Shown: piece by piece, positions 1 through 6,299 of the stretch
How the letters are laid out: every line of letters starts with the position of its first letter
Position numbering within the stretch: the stretch's first letter is position 1
NCBI GenBank assembly: GCA_031258475.1
Contig: JAIRMS010000043.1
Location: 1-12,432, forward strand
DNA from: Holosporaceae bacterium
GTDB lineage: Bacteria; Pseudomonadota; Alphaproteobacteria; UBA3830
Direction: 5' to 3'
Length of the DNA: 12,432 bases
Notes under the pieces: generated by a model
What the model saw: only the letters and a program-made list of their open reading frames with translations
The model's database searches: none
Told to the model about the DNA's origin: nothing
Translations under genes and position numbers: made by a program

Positions 1-118
1 TGAAAGACTGGAGAGGTATCGCCACAAGATACGCAAAAAATGTCAAATCATTCATTGCTGCTGTTCAAATCAGATGCATCATGCTTTGGTTGAAAATCTC
101 ATGACGACAGAGCCTAAC
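1..118 (+). mobile_element. Right end of an IS5-family insertion sequence (truncated by window edge)
   Basis: This stretch is identical, as an inverted copy, to 12314-12431 at the other end of the window. The match stops abruptly after the bases GAGCCTAAC at 110-118, beyond which the two flanks are unrelated, so that point should be the outer end of the element or a base or two of target duplication. It encodes the C-terminus of a transposase (see next entry) that stops only about 14 bp before the element end, as is usual in IS5-type elements. The rest of the element lies outside the window. The family assignment rests on the C-terminal peptide only. Confidence 0.8.
3..104 (+). CDS. IS5-family transposase, C-terminal fragment
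   Basis: Codons 3-101 translate to 33 residues beginning KDWRGIATRYAKN and ending CIMLWLKIS, followed by TGA at 102-104. The WRGIATRYAK motif followed by AAVQIR and a hydrophobic LWL tail is characteristic of the extreme C-terminus of DDE transposases of the IS5 family. No catalytic residues are in view because the gene is cut by the window edge, so activity cannot be judged. The identical inverted copy at the right end shows that the element is present at least twice. Confidence 0.75.
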   Translation, partial: KDWRGIATRYAKNVKSFIAAVQIRCIMLWLKIS

Positions 119-274
119 ACACTTCTGGCTTTAGACAGTAGTAATTGATTTTTTCCTCCATAAGTTTAATGATTAAAAAAACTGTCCTTAACGCATAAAA
201 AAAGAGAACAACGTCAAGGAAAAAAATCAAAAATTGCAACATTTTTTTCGTTGAATAAGAGTCACACTAATTCC

Positions 275-823
275 ATGTACATTTTCTCATTGTTTGTGTT
301 ATCATCTCTCGATTTTGGGACTATCAGAGATTGCAGCGCCGTGAAAAATATTCCGAAAAAATTAGTGAGGTTTGGATTTTGTGTAAAAGCCATTGGAATA
401 ACGTTGGTTCTGATCTTCGCATCATTTAGAGCGGTTGCCGCCACGTTCGTTAGTTTAAAGTCTTCCGAAATAAACGTAAGAGTTGGACCTGGCAAGGAGT
501 ATCCCGTTAGTTGGGTGTTTATGAAACCCCATCTTCCGGTTATGCTCATCGCAGAATTTAGTGAATGGAAGAAAATAAAATACGTGGACCAAACGGAGGG
601 GTGGGTTCATCAGAATATGATCTCGCGCAAAAACACCGCCATCGTGATTTCGGAGTATGCGATTCTATATAGGTACGAATCCGACTCGCATCCCGTGGCG
701 AAGATTGAAAAGAACGTTGTCGTCAGGGTGCTGAAAAAAGGCAAAGACTTGGTGAAAGTGGAAATTAACAAAATCAAAGGCTGGATAAAAGCGCAAGATT
801 TATGGGGAATAAATGACGATTAG
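275..823 (+). CDS. Exported bacterial SH3-domain protein
   Basis: This is a probable periplasmic or envelope protein with two bacterial SH3-like (SH3b) repeats, matching the alphaproteobacterial SH3-domain family (COG3807-like). Counting from the TTG at 251, residues 40-64 form a signal peptide or anchor ending in AVAA. The first SH3b domain covers about residues 65-127, with NVRVGPG at 75-81 and EGWVH at 116-120. The second covers about 128-187 and ends in the family-typical KGWIKAQDLWG. Such domains usually bind peptidoglycan or mediate protein contacts; the role of this one is unknown. The start is uncertain. No candidate has a convincing ribosome site, I give the only ATG (275), and GTG codons at 341 or 365 would give a cleaner signal peptide. 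The 119-274 leader is AT-rich and otherwise featureless. The gene shares its strand with clpX and lies 105 bp upstream of it. Confidence 0.8.
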   Translation: MYIFSLFVLSSLDFGTIRDCSAVKNIPKKLVRFGFCVKAIGITLVLIFASFRAVAATFVSLKSSEINVRVGPGKEYPVSWVFMKPHLPVMLIAEFSEWKKIKYVDQTEGWVHQNMISRKNTAIVISEYAILYRYESDSHPVAKIEKNVVVRVLKKGKDLVKVEINKIKGWIKAQDLWGINDD

Positions 824-917
824 TTAAGTTTATGTTCGTAATTATCATTTATAAAAGTTTCTAATCTTAAGTGTTTTTTTGAATATTTATGAGACTATGG
901 TGTCGTTAGCTGATTTT

Positions 918-923
918 AGGAGG
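918..923 (+). promoter_or_regulatory. Strong Shine-Dalgarno site of clpX
   Basis: AGGAGG lies 5 bp upstream of the ATG at 929 and fixes the clpX start. No convincing -35/-10 pair stands out in the 824-928 spacer, although a clpX promoter is expected there. Confidence 0.8.
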
Positions 924-928
924 TATAC

Positions 929-2182
929 ATGGGAAGAGTAGTAGATGGCGGAGAGATTCTGCGCTGCTCGTTTTGCGGTAAGAATCAACATGAGGTAAAA
1001 AAGCTCATAGTTGGCCCGACCGTTTATATTTGCAACGAGTGTATTGAACTTTGCGCAGGGATAATCTCTGACGTTCAACCGACCGCCACCGCCATTAAGG
1101 GAAAAAACAATCTTCACTCACCGGAAGAAATTTGCAAGGTGCTGAATGACTATATAATAGGTCAAAGTAAGGCGAAAAAAGTTCTTTCGGTTGCAATTTA
1201 TAACCACTATAAGAGATTGGCACACAGTTCCCAAAACTCGGATGTGGAATTGTCGAAGTCCAATATATTGTTAATTGGGCCAACCGGAACCGGAAAAACC
1301 CTGCTTGCCCAAACTCTTGCAAAAATTATTGATGTGCCGTTTACGATGGCAGACGCGACCACTCTGACGGAGGCTGGCTATGTAGGCGAGGATGTGGAAA
1401 ATATCATCGTTAAGTTGTTGCAAGCTGCCGACTATAACGTTGAGAAAGCCCAGAGGGGAATCGTTTATATCGACGAAATAGATAAAATTTCCAAAAAATC
1501 TGATAATCCATCTATCACAAGGGACGTATCAGGCGAAGGAGTGCAGCAGGCTTTGCTGAAGATAATGGAAGGCACGGTCTCGTCGGTTCCGCCACAAGGA
1601 GGAAGGAAACATCCGCAGCAGGAATTTCTGCATGTCGACACCACAAACATATTGTTCATATGCGGAGGAGCTTTTGCTGGGCTGGACAAAATTATCACGT
1701 CTCGCGGAGATAAATCTTCCATTGGATTTGAAGCGGAGATAAAAAGCAAAGATGATCGTGCAGTCGGAGAGCTTTTTGAAAAGGTGGAGCCGGAAGATCT
1801 TCTGAAATACGGATTAATACCCGAGTTTGTTGGACGAGTTCCGGTTATAGCTACGCTAAACGATCTTGATGAAACAGCTTTGATTTCAATTCTGACGGAG
1901 CCAAAAAACGCCCTTGTTAAGCAATACCAAAAACTATTCAGTATGGAGGGGGTTTCACTGATTTTTGAGGATGACGCAATACCCAGCATAGCGAAATTAG
2001 CTTTGGAAAGGAAAACTGGAGCCAGGGGCCTGAGAACGATAATGGAATCCATTCTACTGAACATAATGTACGAACTCCCATCTTGCAAAAACATTGAAGA
2101 AGTAGTAATTACAAAGGACGTTGTTGAAGAAAAATGCGAACCTATACTAAAATACAACGAAGTTAAAAGTAGTATAGCATAG
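929..2182 (+). CDS. clpX: ATP-dependent Clp protease ATP-binding subunit ClpX
   Basis: This is the hexameric AAA+ unfoldase that recognises tagged substrates and feeds them to ClpP in the cytoplasm. The zinc-binding domain has Cys13, Cys16, Cys35 and Cys38 in the CxxC...CxxC arrangement. Walker A is GPTGTGKT at 117-124, the pore loop GYVG is at 150-153, and Walker B is VYIDEID at 179-185. The RKH pore loop (GGRKH), the IGF tripeptide that docks on ClpP (in KSSIGFEAE) and the sensor-2 GARG motif are all present, so the protein looks fully functional. Its 417 residues are normal for the family. An AGGAGG site 5 bp upstream supports the start. lon follows after 9 bp, and the clpX stop overlaps the lon ribosome site. 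Unusually, clpP is not upstream; an SH3-domain gene occupies that position. Confidence 0.98.
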   Translation: MGRVVDGGEILRCSFCGKNQHEVKKLIVGPTVYICNECIELCAGIISDVQPTATAIKGKNNLHSPEEICKVLNDYIIGQSKAKKVLSVAIYNHYKRLAHSSQNSDVELSKSNILLIGPTGTGKTLLAQTLAKIIDVPFTMADATTLTEAGYVGEDVENIIVKLLQAADYNVEKAQRGIVYIDEIDKISKKSDNPSITRDVSGEGVQQALLKIMEGTVSSVPPQGGRKHPQQEFLHVDTTNILFICGGAFAGLDKIITSRGDKSSIGFEAEIKSKDDRAVGELFEKVEPEDLLKYGLIPEFVGRVPVIATLNDLDETALISILTEPKNALVKQYQKLFSMEGVSLIFEDDAIPSIAKLALERKTGARGLRTIMESILLNIMYELPSCKNIEEVVITKDVVEEKCEPILKYNEVKSSIA

Positions 2183-2194
2183 GAGCTTATATTG
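2181..2194 (+). promoter_or_regulatory. Ribosome site and TTG start of lon
   Basis: AGGAG at 2181-2185 overlaps the clpX stop codon (TAG, 2180-2182) and lies 6 bp before TTG at 2192. No ATG is available near the conserved N-terminus (PVLSVRDIVIFPH begins three codons in), so TTG is the likely initiator. A weak start codon next to the clpX stop would tie Lon synthesis to translation of clpX. Confidence 0.75.
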
Positions 2195-4498
2195 GATTGC
2201 CCCGTACTTTCCGTGAGAGATATTGTTATCTTTCCGCATGTGGTCGTTCCGTTGTTTGTGGGGCGTTCAAAATCCATTAATGCCCTTGAAGTTGCCGCCG
2301 AGAAGGATAATAAAATCATTCTACTGACACAGAAAAGTGTGCATAATGATGATCCTTCTTTCAACGACATGTATCATGTGGGAGTGCTGGGAAACATCCT
2401 CCAGATGCTGAAACTTCCGGACGGGACAATGAAAATCCTGGTGGAAGGAATCAAAAGAGTCTCCATCACCGAATACGAAGACAATAAAGAGTATTATTTG
2501 GCCAAATACGAACTCTTGGAAACCGAAGAGGTTGAGGAAGTCTCCGAACTTAAAGCCTACCGCCGCACTGTTATGGATCAGTTCGAAAGTTACGTGAAGC
2601 TAAATAGAAGAATATCACTGGATACCGTGGCCGCTATCAAAAATATGGAGTCTGCCAACGATTTGATAGACGTTATTTCAGCACATCTGGTCCTGTCCAT
2701 AGAGGACAAGCAGGACCTATTGAGCGAAACAAACACTGCCAAAAGGTTTGAAAAACTCATAGGCATTATGGGATCAGAAATCGATGTAATTCACGTTGAA
2801 CGCAAAATAAAAAATCGCGTTAGAAAACAGATGGAAAAGAGTCAAAAGGAGTATTATCTGAACGAGCAGATCAAGGCCATTCAAAGAGAACTTGGAGATT
2901 CTGAAAACGCCGTAATAGACGAGACAAAAGAGCTTGAAGAAAAAGCCAAAAAAATAAAATTTTCAAATGAAGCGCGGGAAAAGTTTATCTCCGAATTGAA
3001 AAAGTTAAAAAATATGTCTCCAATGTCTCCTGAGGCAACGGTTGTTCGCAATTATCTGGACTGGCTAATAAGTATTCCTTGGAAAAATAAAACCAAAATA
3101 AGAAGAGACATAAAAGAAGCCAAAAGCGTTCTCGATCAGGATCATTACGGTTTAGAAAAAGTAAAAGAAAGAATTTTAGAATTTCTTGCGGTTCAAAATC
3201 GCGTTGGAAAAATGAAAGGATCGGTTTTGTGTTTCATCGGTCCTCCAGGAGTTGGAAAAACTTCACTTGCAAAATCGATCGCAAGAGCTACCGGCCGAAG
3301 CTACATCAAATTTTCCCTCGGAGGAGTCAGAGACGAATCTGAGATTAGAGGACATCGCAGAACCTACATAGGATCGATGCCTGGAAAAATCATCGCAGGG
3401 ATGAAAAAAGCAAAATCTTCCAATCCGCTATTTCTTTTGGATGAAATTGATAAAATAGGATCCGACTGGAAAGGCGATCCGGCCAGCGCTTTGTTGGAAG
3501 TATTGGATCCGGAGCAGAATTCATCCTTTAACGATCATTATTTGGAGGTGGATTACGATCTATCCGATGTAATGTTTATAACGACGGCCAACACCTATAA
3601 AATGCCAAGTCCTCTGTTGGATCGACTAGAAATTATAAAACTCTCCGGCTATACGGATAAGGAGAAAAAAGAAATAGCGAAAATGCATCTTATTCCTAAG
3701 CAAACCAGGGAAAATGGTCTGAAAAAGAGTGAGTTCTCCATAGACGACGATGCTCTTATGACCCTAATTCGAGACTACACCCGGGAAGCCGGAGTGCGAA
3801 CGCTGGAAAGAGAAATAGCAAAACTAGCTAGAAAATCCGTAAAAGAGCTGACCGAAAACCCGGAGAAATCTCGCATAGGCATTACCGTCGATAATTTGGA
3901 AAAATACGCCGGTATCGAAAAATTCAAAAGACTTGGAACGGAGACGAAAAATCTCGTCGGCGTGGTCACTGGTTTGGCCTGGACCGAGGTCGGCGGTGAA
4001 TTACTTTCGATAGAGACCGTCAGCGTTCCTGGAAAAGGAAAAACCACCCTAACCGGAAAGCTCGGCGATGTTATGCAGGAGTCGATCCAAGCAGCCCTGA
4101 GTTTCGTGAAATCCAGGGCCTCATCCTATGGAATCGATCCACAAACGTTCGAAAAAACGGATTTCCATATTCATGTGCCCGAGGGGGCCACGCCCAAAGA
4201 CGGTCCCTCGGCCGGAGTGGCCATGGTTACCGGCATAGTGTCGTCGCTGACTTCGATTCCAGTGAAAAAAGAGATCGCCATGACCGGAGAAATAACCCTA
4301 CGTGGTCGAGTGCTTCCAATAGGCGGCCTGAAAGAAAAATTGCTGGCCGCACATAGAGAAGGCATCAAGACAGTCGTTATTCCTAAAGAAAACGAGCCGG
4401 ATCTCCAGGAAATCCCCCCCTGTGTTCTTGAAATGAATATTGTGAGCGTAGAAACCGTGGACGAGGTTCTGGGAATCGCTTTGTCTCGGGATCCGTAG
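2192..4498 (+). CDS. lon: ATP-dependent protease Lon (La)
   Basis: This is the homo-oligomeric cytoplasmic AAA+ serine protease for damaged and regulatory proteins. The N-terminal LON substrate-binding domain covers about residues 1-190, starting with PVLSVRDIVIFPH and PLFVGR. A coiled-coil linker containing YYLNEQIKAIQRELG follows. In the AAA+ module Walker A is GPPGVGKT at 350-357 and Walker B is FLLDEID at 414-420. In the C-terminal protease domain the catalytic serine is Ser673 in KDGPSAG and the catalytic lysine is Lys716 in GLKEKLLAA. The 43-residue spacing equals that of the E. coli Ser679/Lys722 dyad. At 768 residues it is slightly shorter than E. coli Lon because the leader before the first strand is short. 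It starts at TTG and is coupled to clpX. It is followed by an 880-bp gene-poor stretch and converges with thiN. Confidence 0.98.
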   Translation: MDCPVLSVRDIVIFPHVVVPLFVGRSKSINALEVAAEKDNKIILLTQKSVHNDDPSFNDMYHVGVLGNILQMLKLPDGTMKILVEGIKRVSITEYEDNKEYYLAKYELLETEEVEEVSELKAYRRTVMDQFESYVKLNRRISLDTVAAIKNMESANDLIDVISAHLVLSIEDKQDLLSETNTAKRFEKLIGIMGSEIDVIHVERKIKNRVRKQMEKSQKEYYLNEQIKAIQRELGDSENAVIDETKELEEKAKKIKFSNEAREKFISELKKLKNMSPMSPEATVVRNYLDWLISIPWKNKTKIRRDIKEAKSVLDQDHYGLEKVKERILEFLAVQNRVGKMKGSVLCFIGPPGVGKTSLAKSIARATGRSYIKFSLGGVRDESEIRGHRRTYIGSMPGKIIAGMKKAKSSNPLFLLDEIDKIGSDWKGDPASALLEVLDPEQNSSFNDHYLEVDYDLSDVMFITTANTYKMPSPLLDRLEIIKLSGYTDKEKKEIAKMHLIPKQTRENGLKKSEFSIDDDALMTLIRDYTREAGVRTLEREIAKLARKSVKELTENPEKSRIGITVDNLEKYAGIEKFKRLGTETKNLVGVVTGLAWTEVGGELLSIETVSVPGKGKTTLTGKLGDVMQESIQAALSFVKSRASSYGIDPQTFEKTDFHIHVPEGATPKDGPSAGVAMVTGIVSSLTSIPVKKEIAMTGEITLRGRVLPIGGLKEKLLAAHREGIKTVVIPKENEPDLQEIPPCVLEMNIVSVETVDEVLGIALSRDP

Positions 4499-5110
4499 GC
4501 TTGAGAGAAAATGGACGACAAAGGTTCGTGGGGTATAATCTACTCGCAATTGCTGATCCTTTTCGGCGATAAGCTGAATAGGGCAGTTGCATGAGTGATT
4601 TGCTTTTACACAAAATTATTTACGGCCTCGGAGGCTGAATCGCAGATCACGAAGTGAAGCACCAGTGACATCCGGATTTCTCTATGGCCTCCCGAATCTC
4701 TTTTCTTTTGTGAATCGAGGTGTTGTCCATAATGACAACTTGCCTCCCACAAAAAACAACTCGGAGTTGCATATGCCGTTGTATCCAAACGGCGCAATTA
4801 TCTCTTTTCCACATTTCGCAGCAACGATACTCTGCCTCGCAAACTTTCTACCCGGAATTTCCGCAATAATCTTCTCTCCTCATTTTGCTCTGACATGTTC
4901 CCGATGCAAATACTCGTCAACCCCTGATTTATCAACATAAACCAGACGACTTTTGCAGCACGTTCCTACAAAATCTGGAAACCTTTTTCGTTGCTCTTCG
5001 TCCCTTTCCAGGTATAAATGGCGTTTTTTTATATGTTATACATGAATCACTTTGGAAGTGCGCAGGCAGTATTTAGCTTGATCGTCGCAGACGCGTAGCC
5101 GAGGGGGAAT

Positions 5111-5137
5111 GGATTGCTTCGCACGCTCGCAATGACG
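5111..5137 (+). repeat. Dispersed GGATTGC...GCAATGACG repeat, copy 1
   Basis: It begins GGATTGCTTCGC and ends CGCTCGCAATGACG. The arms GGATTGC and GCAATGACG are shared with the copies at 5152 and 5218. This is a three-base-shortened version of the copy at 5218, in the opposite orientation. Short repeats of this wording are scattered through many bacterial genomes, including intracellular alphaproteobacteria. Confidence 0.7.
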
Positions 5138-5151
5138 AGGGGATAATATTA

Positions 5152-5187
5152 CTGGATTGCCACGTCGCTACGCTCCTCGCAATGACG
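5152..5187 (+). repeat. Dispersed GGATTGC...GCAATGACG repeat, copy 2 (variant core)
   Basis: It begins CTGGATTGCCACG and ends CCTCGCAATGACG, with the variant core CGTCGCTACGCT between. It has the same orientation as copy 1 and the opposite orientation to copy 3, with which it could pair over both arms. Confidence 0.7.
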
Positions 5188-5217
5188 ATCGTGAGCGTCT
5201 CTAAAACAACACCATTT

Positions 5218-5247
5218 CGTCATTGCGAGCGAAGCGAAGCAATCCAG
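5218..5247 (-). repeat. Dispersed GGATTGC...GCAATGACG repeat, copy 3 (inverted)
   Basis: On the plus strand it reads CGTCATTGCGAGCG followed by AAGCGAAGCAATCCAG, the reverse complement of the consensus seen in copy 1. It is the cleanest copy of the three. Together with copy 2 it forms the arms of a potential hairpin within the MITE-like element. Confidence 0.7.
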
Positions 5248-5376
5248 AAAATAAAAATCGCATTTTCAAAGTGATTCATCTATATCCCGTTGCGTTTCAG
5301 AGCATCATGTACCGTCGTTCTACCACATTCAAAAATGCATTTTAAAACAATTTGTGTAACGCAAACCGCAGAAGAT

Positions 5377-6024
5377 CTATCGCGTACAGGCGCTTCCCGC
5401 ATCACAAATAACTTTTGTGTATACGAAAACGATCGCCCTACCGGATGAGATTTTTAGATTCACCTGTTCGGAAACGGCTCTGTTGCTGCACGAACTTTTT
5501 CCGGAAATTGATAGTTCATTTCCATCGAGTTCCCACCTGAGCCCTTTTGATTTAACGATGCACTGTGGCATTCCAAAAATTGAAATTTTTGTATTCATCG
5601 GAACTTCTAGATTTTGTTCCTTTTCGACTATCACCGAGACCATATCGCGCGAAACAGCTACGCATCTCGTTCTGGAAAATATGCCGATGTTGCCGAGTAC
5701 GTGATCGATGTATCCTCCGTCTATTCCGGTTACGATGGCCGGAGTCATGGATTCTTCCTCGATGTAATCCAGTGCTTTTTCGAAATCCGTGCTGTTTTGA
5801 CTTTCAATCCTCAGATGGGATCTGCCACATAGCAAATCGCTGTCCACGCTATCGAGATCGCCGATGATGAAGTTCGGCTCTATGCCATTTCTGATCAGTG
5901 TATTAGCCGCGCCGTCTGCGGCGATTATGGGCAGATTGATTTTTCCTATGAGATCGCACGGCAGATCGCCGTCGAGACATATTATGGATTTATATTCTCC
6001 CAGATTTTTTAGAATTTTTATCAT
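5377..6024 (-). CDS. thiN: Thiamine pyrophosphokinase
   Basis: It transfers pyrophosphate from ATP to thiamine, giving thiamine pyrophosphate in one step. This is the salvage route of organisms that import thiamine rather than making thiamine phosphate. Family motifs are in order: ADGAAN at 36-41, GDLDS at 55-59 (metal and nucleotide site), STDFEKAL at 78-85 and GGYIDHVLGNI at 103-113 (thiamine-binding region). A C-terminal beta domain follows. Its 215 residues are normal, but the last ten or so (VICDAGSACTR) run to the edge of mobile-element debris and may be a non-native tail. The ATG at 6024 has AGAAAG about 8 bp upstream. It is the last gene of the minus-strand operon, and its first 35 bp overlap the end of the SemiSWEET gene, so the two are probably translationally coupled. 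Confidence 0.93.
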   Translation of the reverse strand: MIKILKNLGEYKSIICLDGDLPCDLIGKINLPIIAADGAANTLIRNGIEPNFIIGDLDSVDSDLLCGRSHLRIESQNSTDFEKALDYIEEESMTPAIVTGIDGGYIDHVLGNIGIFSRTRCVAVSRDMVSVIVEKEQNLEVPMNTKISIFGMPQCIVKSKGLRWELDGNELSISGKSSCSNRAVSEQVNLKISSGRAIVFVYTKVICDAGSACTR

Positions 6025-6283
6025 AAATAACTTTCTGAAATATCGATATGCAGGACAAAACAGTGCCTACGACATTGCTATAAACTACGAACGCCGAATT
6101 CGTGCACATCCCATGAACGATCCACGCCAGAGAGCAAACGAGGTAATTTATTAGCATGATCATGGAAATATCCACGGTGGATTTCGTTCGATAGGATTTA
6201 TAGACCTGTGGGAATAATCCTATGATAGATGTGACCAACGCCACGGAGCCAGACAGGTTTTCCAACGTAAAAATATACGACAA
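5990..6283 (-). CDS. SemiSWEET / PQ-loop family transporter
   Basis: This 97-residue inner-membrane protein has three predicted helices (about 9-27, 40-58 and 64-83), the size and topology of SemiSWEETs, which work as dimers and carry small sugars by facilitated diffusion. The PQ motif is FPQVYKSYRTKSTVDIS with Pro25-Gln26. Trp54 and Asn70, 16 residues apart, match the substrate-pocket Trp/Asn pair of characterised SemiSWEETs (Trp50/Asn66 in the E. coli one). The start is TTG at 6283 with GAGGAGG 7 bp upstream. It follows der by 16 bp and overlaps thiN by 35 bp. Sugar is the default substrate from the family. The link to thiN raises thiamine or its precursors as an alternative, since the PnuC/PnuT vitamin carriers share the SWEET-like fold. 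Confidence 0.88.
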   Translation of the reverse strand: MSYIFTLENLSGSVALVTSIIGLFPQVYKSYRTKSTVDISMIMLINYLVCSLAWIVHGMCTNSAFVVYSNVVGTVLSCISIFQKVIYDKNSKKSGRI

Positions 6284-6290
6284 AGTAATT

Positions 6291-6297
6291 CCTCCTC
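6291..6297 (-). promoter_or_regulatory. Ribosome site deciding the TTG start of the SemiSWEET gene
   Basis: The minus strand reads GAGGAGG followed by 7 bases and TTG at 6283. This site lies in the 16-bp gap after the der stop codon, and no ATG or GTG is in frame near it. It is among the strongest ribosome sites in the window, which suggests abundant translation despite the TTG. Confidence 0.75.
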
Positions 6298-6299
6298 GT

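Larger units (their letters stand above)
5041..5280. mobile_element. 240-bp MITE-like element with TA target duplication
   Basis: The left end CATGAATCACTTTGGAA (5041-5057) and the right end TTTCAAAGTGATTCATC (5264-5280) are 17-bp inverted repeats differing only at the outermost base and one inner base, with a perfect 13-bp core (5042-5054 and 5267-5279). A TA dinucleotide flanks each side (5039-5040 and 5281-5282), as expected for Tc1/mariner- and IS630-type insertion. Removing the element with one TA rejoins the two halves of the decayed IS630 transposase, apart from a one-base slip at a nearby run of A. There is no coding capacity. The interior is built of three copies of a dispersed repeat, the second and third of which are mutually inverted, so one strand could fold into a long hairpin. 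Confidence 0.75.
4606..5340 (-). pseudogene. Decayed IS630-family transposase, interrupted by a MITE
   Basis: Minus-strand translation gives scattered but collinear pieces of an IS630-type DDE transposase. Near 5283-5335 is an N-terminal helix-turn-helix piece (FECGRTTVHDALKRNG). Downstream of the inserted element are KKRHLYLERDEEQ, then RLVYVDKSGVDEYLHRE, PGRKF, QSIVAAKCGKEIIAPFGYNG and NSEL. A shifted frame continues with VVIMDNTSIHKRKEI, and the end reads SASEAVNNFV with a stop at 4606. There is an in-frame stop after EHVRAK, a frameshift and deletion between NSEL and VVIMDN, and loss of the SPDLNPIE block that normally holds the last catalytic acidic residue. The gene is dead. The element at 5041-5280 splits it. 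The 107 bp between lon and this remnant (4499-4605) show nothing I can name. Confidence 0.8.

Noticed and set aside
122..130. A direct target-site duplication around the two IS ends
   Set aside because: Only one side of each insertion is in the window, so a duplication cannot be seen, and the bases just outside the two copies differ.
165..182. TTTAAT/ATTAAA inverted repeat near the left IS end as a terminator or regulator site
   Set aside because: It is short, entirely A/T, and expected by chance in this AT-rich leader.
1465..2370. A 301-codon open frame on the minus strand opposite clpX and the start of lon
   Set aside because: It lies antisense to two well-conserved genes, encodes a Ser/Thr-rich, low-similarity product and crosses the clpX-lon junction. 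It is a shadow of the codon use of the real genes.
4534..4539. A perfect TATAAT in the lon-IS630 spacer, possibly a promoter for a small RNA
   Set aside because: No acceptable -35 box lies 16-18 bp upstream (ATGGAC at 17 bp), and no RNA structure with a terminator follows. In AT-rich sequence a single hexamer is weak evidence.
4665..4940. A 91-codon plus-strand frame in the gene-poor stretch
   Set aside because: The opposite strand of the same bases encodes recognisable IS630 transposase fragments, which explains the sequence better.
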